From positions 1 through 60,888 of the forward strand of contig NCCR01000032.1 in the NCBI GenBank assembly GCA_002279765.1: 60,888 bases of DNA, in the 5' to 3' direction. The stretch comes from Verrucomicrobia bacterium 12-59-8 (GTDB taxonomy: Bacteria; Verrucomicrobiota; Verrucomicrobiae; Verrucomicrobiales; Verrucomicrobiaceae). Under the pieces are notes generated by a model. That model saw only the letters and a list, made by a program, of their open reading frames with translations, was not told where the DNA came from and did not search any database. The position numbers were made by a program, and so were the translations under genes. Position 1 is the first letter of the stretch; each line of letters begins with the position of its first letter. This document shows positions 42,806 through 54,028 of the stretch, in pieces.

Positions 42806-43288
42806 CTATTCCTGCGGAATAACGAGCTGATCGTGGTGGATCAGGGTCACCTGCCAGTTCCATGGCCAGCGGCCGGGATTGCTCCAGTGGAAAGCCCACG
42901 GCTCGGTAAACTGGTTCACATATCCCGTGATCATCTGGCTGTAACCCACCCCGTTGCCTTCGAGGCGGATCATCGTGGTCACCAGTCCCTGCCCTTTCGT
43001 GGCCCGGACCGTGGTCTTATCCGTCTTCAGGGTCAGCGTGAAGAAGCCGCTGAGATATTTGCGCCCGTCTTGAATCGCCGTATCGCGGTTGTGGCCATAG
43101 GCATCCGTGTAGTTGGGAGCCATCAATTTCTCCAGCCGATCCCAGTCACGCTTCTCAACCGCCTCAATGAAATTCGCCTGCGCGGCACTCACCAGGGCCT
43201 CTGGAGAACGCCCGAAAACCCACCATGCGAGCCACAGGCCCTCGATGAGAAACAGCACCAGCAGGCAGCGAAGGATGATCTTTTTCAT
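42806..43288 (-). CDS. Membrane-anchored protein, possible NTF2/SnoaL-like domain
   Basis: A 160-residue protein with one N-terminal hydrophobic segment (IILRCLLVLFLIEGLWLAWWVFG). A domain with ALVSAAQANFIEAVEKRDWDRLEKLM, YTDAYG and a closing WHVTLIHHD-like strand follows, an arrangement seen in NTF2-like folds. There is no catalytic hint. The start at 43288 is one base after the stop of the metallo-hydrolase gene, so they are co-transcribed. Confidence 0.65.
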   Translation of the reverse strand: MKKIILRCLLVLFLIEGLWLAWWVFGRSPEALVSAAQANFIEAVEKRDWDRLEKLMAPNYTDAYGHNRDTAIQDGRKYLSGFFTLTLKTDKTTVRATKGQGLVTTMIRLEGNGVGYSQMITGYVNQFTEPWAFHWSNPGRWPWNWQVTLIHHDQLVIPQE

Positions 43289-43289
43289 C

Positions 43290-44150
43290 TTAAAAGAGAG
43301 CCAGTTGCCCGGCGGAATCCGTGGAAGCCGCCACACAGAAACTCACGCCGCCGCTGCGACGGCGCACGACTTCGATGGTGGGCGTGGGCTTGTGACGCTC
43401 GGCGCAGACGACCCGGGCCTCAGTCGCTCCTGCGCTGTCGAGCGCCTGCCGGATGTACCGGGCGGCGGTGACGGGATCATTGCAGTCGTCGCTCAAATGA
43501 CCCAGCACGACGTGGCTCAGACCTGGATGCGCGATTTCACGGACGAGTTCGGCCGCTTGCTCGTTCGAAAGGTGACCATGGCGCGAGCTAATGCGTTGTT
43601 TCGTGGCCCAGGGGCGTTTGGTGTCGTTTTCGAGCAGCTGGGTGTCGTAATTGGCCTCAATGAAGAGGCTGTCGGAATTTTTGAGGCGATCTTTGATCAA
43701 ATTGGTCACGAAACCGACATCACTGAGCACCCCGAGGCGGGATTCTTCGTCAGCGATCACAAATCCGACCGGGTCCACCGCATCATGGGGAACGGGAAAG
43801 GATTCGATCCGCAGGTCCTGAAACTCAAAAGCCGCCCCCGTCGTCATGAGCCGCCAGGAGGGCGGTTTGCGGAACCCGAGGCTCCCAGCGAGGGTTTCCT
43901 GCGTCAGGGCCGTGCAAAACAGGGGCACCTGGCGTTTGCGGCTCAGCACCTCAATCCCACCCGTGTGATCCTGGTGCTCATGGGTCAGCAGAATGCCGTC
44001 CAGCATGTCGAGGGAAAAGCCGCAGGCTTCCAGTCGCAGGCAAATTTGCTTGGCGCTTAGTCCGGCGTCGAGGAGCAGCGTGGTGCGTTCGGTCGAAATA
44101 ACGGCACAGTTCCCCGAACTGCCGCTGCCGAGAATTGTAAGACGCACCAT
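43290..44150 (-). CDS. Metallo-beta-lactamase fold hydrolase, WalJ/YycJ-like
   Basis: A 286-residue protein beginning VRLTILGSGSSGNCAVI, with the zinc motif LLTHEHQDHTGG near 55-66, the later His in PVPHDAVDPVGF, Asp in LSDVGFVT and HGHLSNEQA, and VVLGHLSDDCN. These match the YycJ/WalJ group of MBL hydrolases, some of which act as exonucleases or in cell-wall regulation. The start is set by the conserved N-terminus; there is no Shine-Dalgarno. Divergent from gltB, separated by 147 bases. Confidence 0.9.
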   Translation of the reverse strand: MVRLTILGSGSSGNCAVISTERTTLLLDAGLSAKQICLRLEACGFSLDMLDGILLTHEHQDHTGGIEVLSRKRQVPLFCTALTQETLAGSLGFRKPPSWRLMTTGAAFEFQDLRIESFPVPHDAVDPVGFVIADEESRLGVLSDVGFVTNLIKDRLKNSDSLFIEANYDTQLLENDTKRPWATKQRISSRHGHLSNEQAAELVREIAHPGLSHVVLGHLSDDCNDPVTAARYIRQALDSAGATEARVVCAERHKPTPTIEVVRRRSGGVSFCVAASTDSAGQLALF

Positions 44151-44235
44151 GGGCTGTTTTTAGCGGCTGGCCCTGGCAGATGCAAGGCGGATGAGCCAGA
44201 CCCAGCCGGTAAGACCGCGAGATTGTTTCGGGGGT

Positions 44236-44266
44236 TTGAAATATGCGTCATCTTGGCCGATAGAAT
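44236..44266 (+). promoter_or_regulatory. Possible gltB promoter
   Basis: TTGAAA at 44236 and TAGAAT at 44261 with a 19-bp spacer, 31 bases before the gltB ATG. The spacer is longer than ideal, so this is tentative. Confidence 0.35.
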
Positions 44267-44297
44267 GCTGGTTGATTTACTTCCCTGCATGGCCTAA

Positions 44298-47200
44298 ATG
44301 CCGACCCCTTTTGACGCAAAAATGAGAAACCACGGACTCCCCCCGAAACAAGGCCTTTATGATCCGCAATTCGAGCACGACGCCTGCGGCGTTGGCTTCA
44401 TTTGCCAGATGAAAGGCAAACGTTCTCACTCCATCGTACAACAGGGGCTGACCATCCTGATCAACCTGGACCATCGCGGAGCGGTGGGCAGTGAAAAAAA
44501 CACTGGAGACGGTGCTGGCATCCTGATGCAGGTCCCTGACAAATTTTTGCGCAAAGTGGCCACCAAGGAAGGCGTGACCCTGCCGGCTGAAGGATTCTAC
44601 GGCGTGGCCATGGCCTACTGCTCACCGGATGCCGCCCACCGTGCAGCAGCAGCGCGTGCCTTTGAAAAAGTGGCCGAGGAAGAAGGTCAGAAAGTGCTCG
44701 GCTGGCGCGATGTGCCGGTGGACAATTCCATGATCGGCCTCTCTGCCAAGGCCAGCGAGCCCTTCATGCGCATGGCGTTCATTCAACGCGGAGAAAACTG
44801 CCCCGATCAGCAGACCTTTGAGCGCAAGCTCTACATCATCCGCAAGCGTGCGGTCACCGCCATTCGCACCGCAGAAGCGGACAGTTTCTGGTACTGCTCC
44901 AGCCTGTCCTCCCGCACTCTGGTGTACAAAGGCATGCTCATGCCCGAGCAGGTCGGAAAGTATTTCCTCGATCTGCAGGATCCGGACATGGAATCCGCCC
45001 TGGCATTGGTCCACTCCCGTTTCTCGACCAACACCTTCCCCAGCTGGGAGCGTTCCCATCCCTATCGATACATCGCCCACAACGGCGAAATCAACACGCT
45101 GCGTGGCAACATCAGCTGGATGAAGGCTCGTCAGTCCCTTCTGGCCAGCCCGCTGTTCCCGGACGTCAAAAAACTCTTCCCCATCGTCAACGAAAGCGGC
45201 TCCGACTCCGCCATGTTCGACAACGTGCTCGAACTCCTCGTCATGGGCGGCCGCTCGCTGCCGCACGCCATGATGATGATGATTCCTGAGCCCTGGAGCG
45301 GCCATGAGTCCATGGATGACCAGCGCAAAGCCTTCTACGAATACCATTCCTGCCTCATGGAACCCTGGGACGGCCCGGCCTCCGTGGCCTTCACCGACGG
45401 CACCATGATGGGTGCCACCCTGGACCGCAACGGCCTGCGCCCTTCCCGCTACTACGTCACCAAGGACGACCTCGTCATCATGGCTTCCGAAGCCGGAGTC
45501 CTGCCGATCGCTCCTGAAAATGTGAAGCTCAAAGGCCGTCTGCAGCCCGGCAAGATGTTCATCGTGAACATGGACGAAGGCCGCATCGTCCCCGACGATG
45601 AGATCAAGGCGAAGATCGCTGCTGAGAAGCCCTACCGTGAGTGGCTGGACAAGCACCTCGTTCACCTCGCTGACATCAAGGACGGTGAGCCAGTGGCCCC
45701 GCCTGACCACGAAACCATGCTACAGCGTCAGCAGGCTTTCGGTTACAGCTTTGAAGACCTGCGCAAGCTCATGGTCCCCATGGGCAGAGAGGGCGTGGAA
45801 GCCATCGGTTCCATGGGCACCGACATCCCTCTGGCCGTGCTCTCGAACAAATCGAAGCTGCTCTACGATTACTTCAAACAACTCTTCGCCCAGGTCACCA
45901 ACCCGCCGATCGACTGTATCCGCGAGGAAATCGTCACTTCGCCGATCACCACCATCGGTGCAGAAGGCAATCTGCTCGATCCGACGCCTGAGAGCTGCCA
46001 CCTGATCGAGCTCAAGACACCAATCCTCAGCAACGAAGATCTGGCCAAGCTCAAGAGCGTGGCCCAGGGCCAGTTCAAAGCCGCCACCATCAACATCCTG
46101 TTTGATCCCAAAGAGGGCGCTGTCGGCCTCGAAAAAGCCATGGCCAAGATCTGCGCAAAAGCAGACGAACTGGTCACCCAAGGTTGGAACATCCTCATCC
46201 TTTCCGACCGTGGTGTCTGCGCTGACAAGGCCGCCATCCCGGCCCTGCTCGCCGTCGGCGGCCTGCATCACCACCTCATCCGCAAAGGCACACGCACCCA
46301 GTGCGACCTCGTGCTGGAATCCGGCGAACCCCGTGAAGTGCATCACTTCTGCACGCTCATCGGTTACGGCTGCGGAGCGATCAATCCTTACCTCGCTTTC
46401 GAAACGCTCGATGACATGATCCGTCAGGGCCTGCTGGTCAAAGTGGACCACAAGACGGCAGTGTACAATTTCATTAAGGCCGCCACCAAGGGCGTCATCA
46501 AAGTCGCCTCGAAGATCGGCATCTCCACGATGCAGAGCTATCGCGGTGCGCAGATCTTTGAAGCCGTCGGTCTCAGCCAAAGCGTGGTCGATAAATACTT
46601 CACCTGGACCGCCACTCGCATTGAAGGCAGCGACATCAAGGTCATCGCCGAAGAAGCCATCCAGCGCCATCTACGCGGCTTCCCTGAGCGCGATTCCCAA
46701 GTCCACGCCCTCGACGTCGGCGGTGATTACCAGTGGCGCAAGGAAGGTGAGGCGCATCTCTTCAATCCGCTCACCATTCACACACTGCAAAAGGCTGTCC
46801 GCACCGGCAGCTATGAAACTTTCCAGCAGTACACCGCCCTGGTGAACACGCAGGTGAAGCAGTTCTACACCCTGCGCGGCCTGCTGGACTTCAAGCCACG
46901 CAAAGCGGTGCCCATCGAGGAAGTCGAATCCGTCGATTCCATCATGAAGCGCTTCAAGACGGGCGCGATGAGCTACGGCTCCATCTCCAGTGAAGCGCAC
47001 GAGGCGCTCGCCATCGCCATGAACCGTGTCGGCGGCAAGTCGAACACCGGTGAAGGCGGCGAAGATGAGGCACGTTACACCTGGACCAATGAGAAGGGTG
47101 ACTCCAAGAACAGCGCCATCAAACAGGTCGCCTCTGGTCGTTTTGGCGTCACCAGCCTCTACCTTTCCCAAGCACGCGAAATCCAGATCAAGATGGCCCA

Positions 47201-48908
47201 GGGCGCCAAGCCCGGTGAAGGCGGCCAGCTTCCAGGAACGAAGGTGTATCCTTGGATCGCCAAAGTGCGTGGCTCCACGCCGGGTGTCGGCCTCATTTCG
47301 CCACCTCCGCATCATGACATCTACTCCATTGAGGATCTGGCCCAGCTCATCCACGATTTGAAGAATGCGAACCGTGCCGCACGCGTCAGCGTGAAGCTCG
47401 TCTCCGAAGTCGGCGTCGGCACCATCGCCGCCGGTGTGGCCAAGGCTCACTCCGACGTCGTTCTCATCTCCGGTTTCGACGGCGGTACCGGGGCCTCCCC
47501 GCAGACCTCCGTGAAACACGCCGGCCTGCCATGGGAACTCGGCCTCGCAGAAACCCATCAGACCCTCGTCCTCAACAATCTCCGCAGCCGCATCGTCGTC
47601 GAGGCGGACGGCCAGATGAAAACCGGCCGGGATGTCATCATCGCCGCACTGCTGGGCGCTGAGGAGTTCGGCTTCGCCACCGCTCCGCTTGTCACCTTGG
47701 GCTGCATCATGATGCGCGTCTGCCATCTGAACACCTGCCCCGTCGGCGTCGCCACCCAGGACCCAAAACTGCGCGCCAAGTTCAGCGGCGACCCTGAGCA
47801 TGCCGCCAACTTCATGCGCTTCATCGCCATGGAAGTGCGCGAGCTCATGGCCAAGCTTGGCTTCCGCACGCTGCAGGAAATGGTGGGCCGCACGGAAGTG
47901 CTCGAGGCCCGCGACGCGATCGATCACTGGAAGGCACGCGGCATTGACCTGTCCAATCTTCTTTATCAGCCTGACGTCGGCCCCGAAGTCGGACGCTTCT
48001 GCACTGAGGTGCAGGATCACGGCATTGACCGCTCGCTCGACATCACCACGCTCCTGGACCTGTGCAAACCGGCCATCGAGAAGGGTGAAAAAGTCACCGC
48101 CACCGTGGCTATCCGCAACGTCAACCGCACCGTCGGCACGATCCTCGGCAACGAGATCACCAAGCGCCACTGGCACGGTCTGCCGGACGGTACAGTGCAT
48201 ATCAAGTTCAACGGTACCGCCGGTCAGAGCTTCGGTGCCTTTGTACCCAAGGGTGTCACCCTCGAACTCGAAGGCGACGGCAACGACTACATCGGCAAGG
48301 GTCTCAGCGGCGGCCGCATCGTCATCTATCCGCCGGAAGGTTCCGACTTTCCCGCCGAAGACAACATCATCGCCGGCAACACCGCGCTCTATGGCGCAAC
48401 GAGCGGCGAACTCTTCCTGCGTGGCAGAGCGGGTGAACGCTTCGCAGTGCGCAACTCGGGTGTCGATACTGTCGTCGAAGGCGTGGGTGACCATGGCTGC
48501 GAATACATGACCGGCGGCCGCGTGGTCGTCCTCGGCACCACCGGACGCAACTTCGCGGCAGGCATGAGCGGTGGCGAAGCCTACGTTCTGGATGAAGAGG
48601 GCGATTTCGCCACCCGCTGCAACACGCAGATGGCCGGCCTAGAAAAACTCGAGGACAAAGCCGAAATCGACAGCCTCTACGAACTCATCAAAAAGCACGC
48701 CGACCTCACCAAGAGCCAGAAAGCCTTCAAGGTTCTCGCGCTCTGGGAGCAGATGGTGCCGAAGTTTGTCAAAGTGATGCCCAAGGACTACAAACGTGTG
48801 CTCCAGGCCATCAAAAAGGCCACCGACGACGGCCTCACCGGCGACGATGCCCTCAACGCCGCCTTTGAAGCCAACGCCCGCGACGTCGCCCGTATCGGCG
48901 GCAGCTAG
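44298..48908 (+). CDS. gltB: Glutamate synthase large (alpha) subunit
   Basis: A 1536-residue protein of normal length. The N-terminal class II glutamine amidotransferase domain begins after a propeptide, with the catalytic Cys30 in DACGVGF. Then come the central domain, the FMN-binding synthase domain ([32 protein letters not shown] in pieces, [10 protein letters not shown]), the 3Fe-4S motif [13 protein letters not shown], and the C-terminal beta-helix (GSQxxxGAF-like repeats, GGRVVVLG). It makes glutamate from glutamine and 2-oxoglutarate with electrons from GltD, in the cytoplasm. It is followed by gltD after 56 bases. Confidence 0.98.
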   Translation: MPTPFDAKMRNHGLPPKQGLYDPQFEHDACGVGFICQMKGKRSHSIVQQGLTILINLDHRGAVGSEKNTGDGAGILMQVPDKFLRKVATKEGVTLPAEGFYGVAMAYCSPDAAHRAAAARAFEKVAEEEGQKVLGWRDVPVDNSMIGLSAKASEPFMRMAFIQRGENCPDQQTFERKLYIIRKRAVTAIRTAEADSFWYCSSLSSRTLVYKGMLMPEQVGKYFLDLQDPDMESALALVHSRFSTNTFPSWERSHPYRYIAHNGEINTLRGNISWMKARQSLLASPLFPDVKKLFPIVNESGSDSAMFDNVLELLVMGGRSLPHAMMMMIPEPWSGHESMDDQRKAFYEYHSCLMEPWDGPASVAFTDGTMMGATLDRNGLRPSRYYVTKDDLVIMASEAGVLPIAPENVKLKGRLQPGKMFIVNMDEGRIVPDDEIKAKIAAEKPYREWLDKHLVHLADIKDGEPVAPPDHETMLQRQQAFGYSFEDLRKLMVPMGREGVEAIGSMGTDIPLAVLSNKSKLLYDYFKQLFAQVTNPPIDCIREEIVTSPITTIGAEGNLLDPTPESCHLIELKTPILSNEDLAKLKSVAQGQFKAATINILFDPKEGAVGLEKAMAKICAKADELVTQGWNILILSDRGVCADKAAIPALLAVGGLHHHLIRKGTRTQCDLVLESGEPREVHHFCTLIGYGCGAINPYLAFETLDDMIRQGLLVKVDHKTAVYNFIKAATKGVIKVASKIGISTMQSYRGAQIFEAVGLSQSVVDKYFTWTATRIEGSDIKVIAEEAIQRHLRGFPERDSQVHALDVGGDYQWRKEGEAHLFNPLTIHTLQKAVRTGSYETFQQYTALVNTQVKQFYTLRGLLDFKPRKAVPIEEVESVDSIMKRFKTGAMSYGSISSEAHEALAIAMNRVGGKSNTGEGGEDEARYTWTNEKGDSKNSAIKQVASGRFGVTSLYLSQAREIQIKMAQGAKPGEGGQLPGTKVYPWIAKVRGSTPGVGLISPPPHHDIYSIEDLAQLIHDLKNANRAARVSVKLVSEVGVGTIAAGVAKAHSDVVLISGFDGGTGASPQTSVKHAGLPWELGLAETHQTLVLNNLRSRIVVEADGQMKTGRDVIIAALLGAEEFGFATAPLVTLGCIMMRVCHLNTCPVGVATQDPKLRAKFSGDPEHAANFMRFIAMEVRELMAKLGFRTLQEMVGRTEVLEARDAIDHWKARGIDLSNLLYQPDVGPEVGRFCTEVQDHGIDRSLDITTLLDLCKPAIEKGEKVTATVAIRNVNRTVGTILGNEITKRHWHGLPDGTVHIKFNGTAGQSFGAFVPKGVTLELEGDGNDYIGKGLSGGRIVIYPPEGSDFPAEDNIIAGNTALYGATSGELFLRGRAGERFAVRNSGVDTVVEGVGDHGCEYMTGGRVVVLGTTGRNFAAGMSGGEAYVLDEEGDFATRCNTQMAGLEKLEDKAEIDSLYELIKKHADLTKSQKAFKVLALWEQMVPKFVKVMPKDYKRVLQAIKKATDDGLTGDDALNAAFEANARDVARIGGS

Positions 48909-48964
48909 CATCGACCTCACGCGCCACAAACCAACAGACATCACCTTTTTACAGAAAAGAGACC

Positions 48965-50443
48965 ATGGGAAAACCAACCGGCTTCATCGAATTCGAACGC
49001 GAAATCCCCGCTGACCGCGACCCGCTTGAGCGCGTCAAAGATTGGAAGGAGTTCCACCTTCACCTGCCAGAGGACCGCCTGAAAAATCAAGGCGCCCGCT
49101 GCATGGATTGCGGTATTCCATTCTGCCACAGCGGCACAATAATCAGCGGTATGGCCAGCGGCTGCCCGATCAACAACATCATCCCTGAATGGAATGACCT
49201 CGTCTTCCGTGGCCTGTGGAAAGAGGCGCTTGATCGTCTGCACAAGACGAACAATTTCCCGGAATTCACCGGCCGCGTCTGCCCCGCTCCTTGCGAAGGC
49301 TCCTGCGTTCTCGGCATTCATGAGCCACCGGTAACGATCAAGAATATCGAGGTCAGCATCATCGACAAAGGCTGGGAGGAAGGCTGGGTGAAACCCGATC
49401 TCCCTGACAAGCGCACCGGTAAAAAAATCGCCATCATTGGCTCCGGCCCTGCCGGACTCAGCGCCGCCGCCCAGCTGAACAAGGCCGGCCACACCGTCAC
49501 CGTCTTCGAACGTGCGGACCGCCCCGGCGGCCTGCTCATGTATGGCATCCCCAACATGAAGCTCGACAAGAACGAGGTCGTCCTGCGTCGTGTGAAGCTG
49601 CTGGAAGACAGTGGCGTCATCTTCAAGTGCAACGTCAATGTCGGCACCGACATCACCGCCGAACAGCTCACCAAGGATTTCGATGCCACCGTGATCTGCA
49701 CGGGTGCCACCAAACCCCGCGATCTGCCAATTCCTGGCCGCGAACTGAAGGGCATCCACTTCGCCATGGACTTCCTCACGGCGAACACGAAAGCCGTGCT
49801 CGACCCCTCCGGCAAATACATCACCGCAGACGGCAAGGATGTCGTCATCATCGGTGGTGGTGATACCGGCACCGACTGCGTGGGCACCAGCGTGCGCCAT
49901 GGCTGCACCACGGTGACCCAGCTTGAAATCATGGCCAAGCCGCCGCTCACCCGTGCTGCGAACAATCCATGGCCCGAATGGCCCAAGACCTACAAGATGG
50001 ACTACGGCCAGGAAGAAGCAGCCGCCAAGTTCGGCGACGATCCTCGCGTCTATCTCACCACCGCCACCCACTTCGAAGGTGATGCCGATGGCAATGTCAA
50101 AGCCGTCCACGTCGTCAACGTCGAGTGGAAGAAGGACGAAAAGGGCAACTTCGGCCCGCAGAAGATCCCCGGCACCGAAAAAGTCCTCCCCGCACAGCTT
50201 GTCCTGCTAGCCATGGGCTTCCTTGGGCCAGAACAGCCGCTGCTCGACGCCCTCAACATCGAGCGCGACCCGCGCAGCAACGTGAAAGCCGAACACGAGA
50301 AATACACCACCAGCATCCCCGGCGTCTTTGCCGCCGGTGACTGCCGCCGTGGCCAGTCCCTCGTCGTCTGGGCCTTCAACGAAGGCCGCGGCGCCGCCCG
50401 CGAGTGCGACCGCTTCCTGATGGGTGAGACGGCTCTGCCATAA
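48965..50443 (+). CDS. gltD: Glutamate synthase small (beta) subunit
   Basis: A 492-residue protein. N-terminal cysteine clusters [18 protein letters not shown] and CPAPCEGSC bind 4Fe-4S centres. The FAD motif is [17 protein letters not shown] near 155, the NADPH-binding motif [15 protein letters not shown] near 297, and a closing [13 protein letters not shown] places FAD. It takes electrons from NADPH to GltB. A weak AGAGA sits before the ATG. With gltB it forms a two-gene operon ended by a strong terminator. Confidence 0.98.
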   Translation: MGKPTGFIEFEREIPADRDPLERVKDWKEFHLHLPEDRLKNQGARCMDCGIPFCHSGTIISGMASGCPINNIIPEWNDLVFRGLWKEALDRLHKTNNFPEFTGRVCPAPCEGSCVLGIHEPPVTIKNIEVSIIDKGWEEGWVKPDLPDKRTGKKIAIIGSGPAGLSAAAQLNKAGHTVTVFERADRPGGLLMYGIPNMKLDKNEVVLRRVKLLEDSGVIFKCNVNVGTDITAEQLTKDFDATVICTGATKPRDLPIPGRELKGIHFAMDFLTANTKAVLDPSGKYITADGKDVVIIGGGDTGTDCVGTSVRHGCTTVTQLEIMAKPPLTRAANNPWPEWPKTYKMDYGQEEAAAKFGDDPRVYLTTATHFEGDADGNVKAVHVVNVEWKKDEKGNFGPQKIPGTEKVLPAQLVLLAMGFLGPEQPLLDALNIERDPRSNVKAEHEKYTTSIPGVFAAGDCRRGQSLVVWAFNEGRGAARECDRFLMGETALP

Positions 50444-50465
50444 CGGATTGAGACATCCACTTCCG

Positions 50466-50496
50466 AAAGCGCCCTCAGCAATGAGGGCGCTTTTTT
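50466..50496 (+). terminator. Rho-independent terminator of gltBD
   Basis: An 11-bp stem (AAAGCGCCCTC with GAGGGCGCTTT), 6-base loop and a run of six T, 23 bases after the gltD stop. Confidence 0.93.
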
Positions 50497-50575
50497 GTGT
50501 CTTCCTTGACTCAATATTTCTGGCCTTCGGGAACAAAACTGAGCATCCTTTCCTGCTTGTTGTCTCCCAACCCAG

Positions 50576-53500
50576 ATGCGTTTTCTCATTACCCTCTTAC
50601 TCCTTGCTGCGAGCAGCCTGCTGCACGGGCAGATCTCGGTGGGCGGCAGGCAGTTTGAGCGATCCATTACGGAAAGCGGCCCGAAGGGCGAGTGGGTGGT
50701 GTATGAGAAGGGCGCACCGCAAAATGAAGGAACTCGGCGCTGGCTGACGAAGCGGGTGCTCGTTGAGCTGGCCCCTGGCACGCAGGCGGCCTCACTGTCG
50801 CAGGTTGCCGGCGTTACGAAGTCGGCGGCGCGCGGGAAGTATGCAGTGGTTGAATTCGCAGGGAATCCGGACGCAGCCATTGCGGGGGCCCTCACTCTGC
50901 GCAAGGCACCTGGAGTGCTCGCGGCCGAGCCCATGCTCGCGCATCAGTTGTTCCACCGCTTCATGCCCAATGACCCGTACTTCGCCTACAACGCCGCGAA
51001 TCCAGGCTACCAGTGGCATTTGAACAACACCGGCCAGAACGGCGGCACTGTAGGCTCGGATGTCAATGTGGCGAGCGTCTGGGACAGCTACAAAGGAACG
51101 GGAGTGCGCATCGGCATTGTGGACGATGGTCTAGAGGTCACGCATCCCGACCTCGCGCCGAATGTGGATCTCGCCAACAGCTTCGATTTTAACGACAATG
51201 ACAGCGATCCCTCGCCTGGAGCGAGTGACTTCCATGGCACCTCCTGCGCGGGGGTGGCGGCGGCACGCGGCCACAACGGCATCGGCGGCTCGGGTGTGGC
51301 ACCCGAGGCAACATTGGTGGGGCTGCGCCTGATCGCCGCACCCACCACCGACCAGCAGGAGGCGGATGCCTTCGCCTATCAAAAGGATCTCATCGCGGTG
51401 AAGAGCAACAGTTGGGGGCCCTACGACGGCGCTTACGGTTCCGGGGGCCCGGATGTCCTCAGCCAGGCGGCGCTGGAAGATGCTGCGACGACGGGTCGCG
51501 GCGGCAAGGGGACTGTCTTCCTCTGGGCGGCAGGCAATGGCAACGGCAGCGGAGATGATTCGAACTATGACGGCTGGGCCAATTCGATCTACGCCATCGC
51601 CGTCTCCGCCATGAACGACAAAGGCAGGTCTGCCTTTTACAGCGAACCGGGGGCGAACATTCTGGTCTGCGCTCCCTCCAACGGCGGCAAAGAGGGCATC
51701 ACCACCACCGACCGCACCGGGGCGCTGGGTTACAATGAAGATGGCGGCACGGTCGAATACCCGGATTACGATGATGCCAGCTACACAAACACCTTTGGCG
51801 GCACCTCTTCGGCCACGCCGGCGGTGGCGGGCGTCGTGGCGCTCATGCTGCAGGCGAATCCTAACCTCACCACGCGCGACGTACAGGAAATCCTCGTGCG
51901 GAGCGCCACGCAGAATGACTCTTTCGACGGTGATTGGATCACCAACGGGGCAGGGTTTCATTTCAATATCAAATACGGAGCCGGTCTGGTGAACGCGCAG
52001 CAGGCCACCACGCTGGCCTCCACCTGGACCAACGTCGCCGCGCGCCAGTCACATGCCTATGCGGCCACGGCGCTGAATCTCGCCATCCCGGACTACAACG
52101 CCAACGGCGTTTCCAAAACCTTCACCGTCCCGATCGAAGACAACCTGCGGCTGGAACACATCACCGTACATGTCAAAGCCACGCACACGTATCGCGGCAA
52201 TCTGCAATGGCGCCTCATTTCCCCAAGCGGCATCTCGGTGCGCCTGGCACGTTCGCGCTTCAACGACACTGGGGCCGATCTCGACTGGACCTTCATGACC
52301 ACGCATTGCTGGGGCGAGCGCTCCGTGGGCGACTGGAAGTTGCAGGTCATTGATCAGATGGTGGGTGACGTCGGCACTCTGGATGACGCCACCATCACCT
52401 TCCATGGGACGCCGACAGACAGCGCGCTGCCGCTGCCGGTCATCACCTCCAACTGGATCGTCGTGGGCCGCGAAGGCTGGGAGATGAACCAGCAGATGAC
52501 AGCCTCCAATTTCACCACGAGCTTTGATGCGGGCACCTATGCCACGGGCTCACTGCCTACGGGTCTTTCGCTCAATCCGACCACCGGACTGATCACGGGC
52601 ACACCGCAGGTGACCGGTTTGTTTGAAGGCTGGCAAAGCGCCACGAACGCCACCGGCACCGACACTGAATTTGCCTACTTTTACATTCTTGCGGCCACTC
52701 CCTCTCTGTCAGATGCCGTGGAGCAACCAACCAGTCTCAAAATCGTGCCCTTTGGCTTTGGCGACCCCTTCAGCCAGACCGTCACGACCCATGACGGCGT
52801 GGATGCGGTACAGACCTCAGCGGTCAATGACGAGGAGTACTCCGGCATAGAGTTCACCGTGGACGGTCCGGCGCGGCTGGAGTTCCAATGGAAGGTGTCG
52901 TCCGAAAAGAACTACGACTATCTTGTGCTCACGGTGGACGGTTACGTGCTCGATTACATCACAGGCGAGACCGACTGGAAAACATCCACGACCGATGTCG
53001 GTCCCGGCCCTCACAACGTTGATATCTACTACATCAAGGATCAGGCGGTGGCCAAAGGCCAGGACGCGGGCTGGATCGATCAAGTCGTCATCACCCCGAC
53101 TACGGTGGCACCAGTCATCACCACCGACACACTGGACGCCTACGAGGGGGTGTACTTCAGGCAGAGAATCATTGCCTCAAACAGTCCTTCCACCTACACT
53201 GCCGAGGGTCTGCCCGCCGGACTCACGCTGGATGCCACGACGGGCCTGCTCTATGGCAGCGTGGCCACACCCGGCACCTACCAGATCACAATTCACGTCA
53301 CAAACACGTTCGGAACCACCACCCAGGTCATCACCCTCCAGGTCGGCACCGTGGAGCAGGGCCTGGCGGAGGCTGTGGATGCGCCCGCGCAAACCATGGC
53401 AAGCTCAGGCAATTTGAAGTGGGTGCCGCAGTGGCTTTACGCGCATGACGGCAGCGACGCGGCCCGCAGCGGCCTCATTGGCGACCTCCAGCAGAGCGTC

Positions 53501-54028
53501 ATGACCACCGAAGTCACAGGACCTTGCAAAGTCACTTTCTGCTGGGGCGTCTCTTCTGAGGCCGACTACGACTTCATGCGCTTCTACATCGACGACGTTG
53601 AGCTGGAGGCCATCAGTGGGGAAGTCGGCTGGACCCGCAAAGGCTATCTGATTCCCACCGGGACACACACCCTGAAATGGGCCTACAGCAAAGACGATTT
53701 CACCGCCTCCGGTCTCGACTCCGGCCTGGTGGATCAATTTGGAATTTACTACGACAACGATGGCGACAGCGTTCACTCCGACATCGAGACCTGGTTCGGC
53801 ACCAGTGACTCCGACCCCAGAAATTTCCCACAAACGGTTCTCTCCCGCACCACGAGCACCATGCTGCAGTTTCCCTCCGTGCCGGGCAACGACTACCTCA
53901 TCGAATACAGCGATGACCTGCAGACTTGGACGCCCCACATCTTCACCGCGACAGGCGTATCCTCCACCTGGACGGATTTGAATGCGGTCAAGAAAACCCG
54001 CCGCTTCTACCGGGTGGGCATTCCGTGA
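50576..54028 (+). CDS. Secreted kexin-like subtilase with P domain and repeated C-terminal modules
   Basis: A 1150-residue protein with a signal peptide (MRFLITLLLLAASSLLHG) and a propeptide-like region to about 150. The S8 catalytic domain has Asp183/184 (GIVDDGLEVTHPD), His220 (DFHGTSCAG), the oxyanion Asn in WAAGNGNG and Ser411 (GGTSSATPAVAG). A proprotein-convertase P domain lies at about 511-611 (LEHITVHVKATHTYRGNL in pieces, GDWKLQVID). Two putative Ig-like domains (LPTGLSLNPTTGLITGTP and LPAGLTLDATTGLLYGS) alternate with two related modules near 711-841 and 929-1055. A calcium-type DNDGDSVHSDIETWFGTS loop and a C-terminal LIEYSDDLQTWTP/FYRV segment typical of exported verrucomicrobial proteins close it. 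Confidence 0.94.
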   Translation: MRFLITLLLLAASSLLHGQISVGGRQFERSITESGPKGEWVVYEKGAPQNEGTRRWLTKRVLVELAPGTQAASLSQVAGVTKSAARGKYAVVEFAGNPDAAIAGALTLRKAPGVLAAEPMLAHQLFHRFMPNDPYFAYNAANPGYQWHLNNTGQNGGTVGSDVNVASVWDSYKGTGVRIGIVDDGLEVTHPDLAPNVDLANSFDFNDNDSDPSPGASDFHGTSCAGVAAARGHNGIGGSGVAPEATLVGLRLIAAPTTDQQEADAFAYQKDLIAVKSNSWGPYDGAYGSGGPDVLSQAALEDAATTGRGGKGTVFLWAAGNGNGSGDDSNYDGWANSIYAIAVSAMNDKGRSAFYSEPGANILVCAPSNGGKEGITTTDRTGALGYNEDGGTVEYPDYDDASYTNTFGGTSSATPAVAGVVALMLQANPNLTTRDVQEILVRSATQNDSFDGDWITNGAGFHFNIKYGAGLVNAQQATTLASTWTNVAARQSHAYAATALNLAIPDYNANGVSKTFTVPIEDNLRLEHITVHVKATHTYRGNLQWRLISPSGISVRLARSRFNDTGADLDWTFMTTHCWGERSVGDWKLQVIDQMVGDVGTLDDATITFHGTPTDSALPLPVITSNWIVVGREGWEMNQQMTASNFTTSFDAGTYATGSLPTGLSLNPTTGLITGTPQVTGLFEGWQSATNATGTDTEFAYFYILAATPSLSDAVEQPTSLKIVPFGFGDPFSQTVTTHDGVDAVQTSAVNDEEYSGIEFTVDGPARLEFQWKVSSEKNYDYLVLTVDGYVLDYITGETDWKTSTTDVGPGPHNVDIYYIKDQAVAKGQDAGWIDQVVITPTTVAPVITTDTLDAYEGVYFRQRIIASNSPSTYTAEGLPAGLTLDATTGLLYGSVATPGTYQITIHVTNTFGTTTQVITLQVGTVEQGLAEAVDAPAQTMASSGNLKWVPQWLYAHDGSDAARSGLIGDLQQSVMTTEVTGPCKVTFCWGVSSEADYDFMRFYIDDVELEAISGEVGWTRKGYLIPTGTHTLKWAYSKDDFTASGLDSGLVDQFGIYYDNDGDSVHSDIETWFGTSDSDPRNFPQTVLSRTTSTMLQFPSVPGNDYLIEYSDDLQTWTPHIFTATGVSSTWTDLNAVKKTRRFYRVGIP

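Noticed and set aside
46671..48494. 607-codon open frame antisense to gltB
   Set aside because: It mirrors the strongly coding gltB frame in G+C-rich DNA, has low-complexity Ala/Val/Asp content and no recognisable family; a shadow of gltB.
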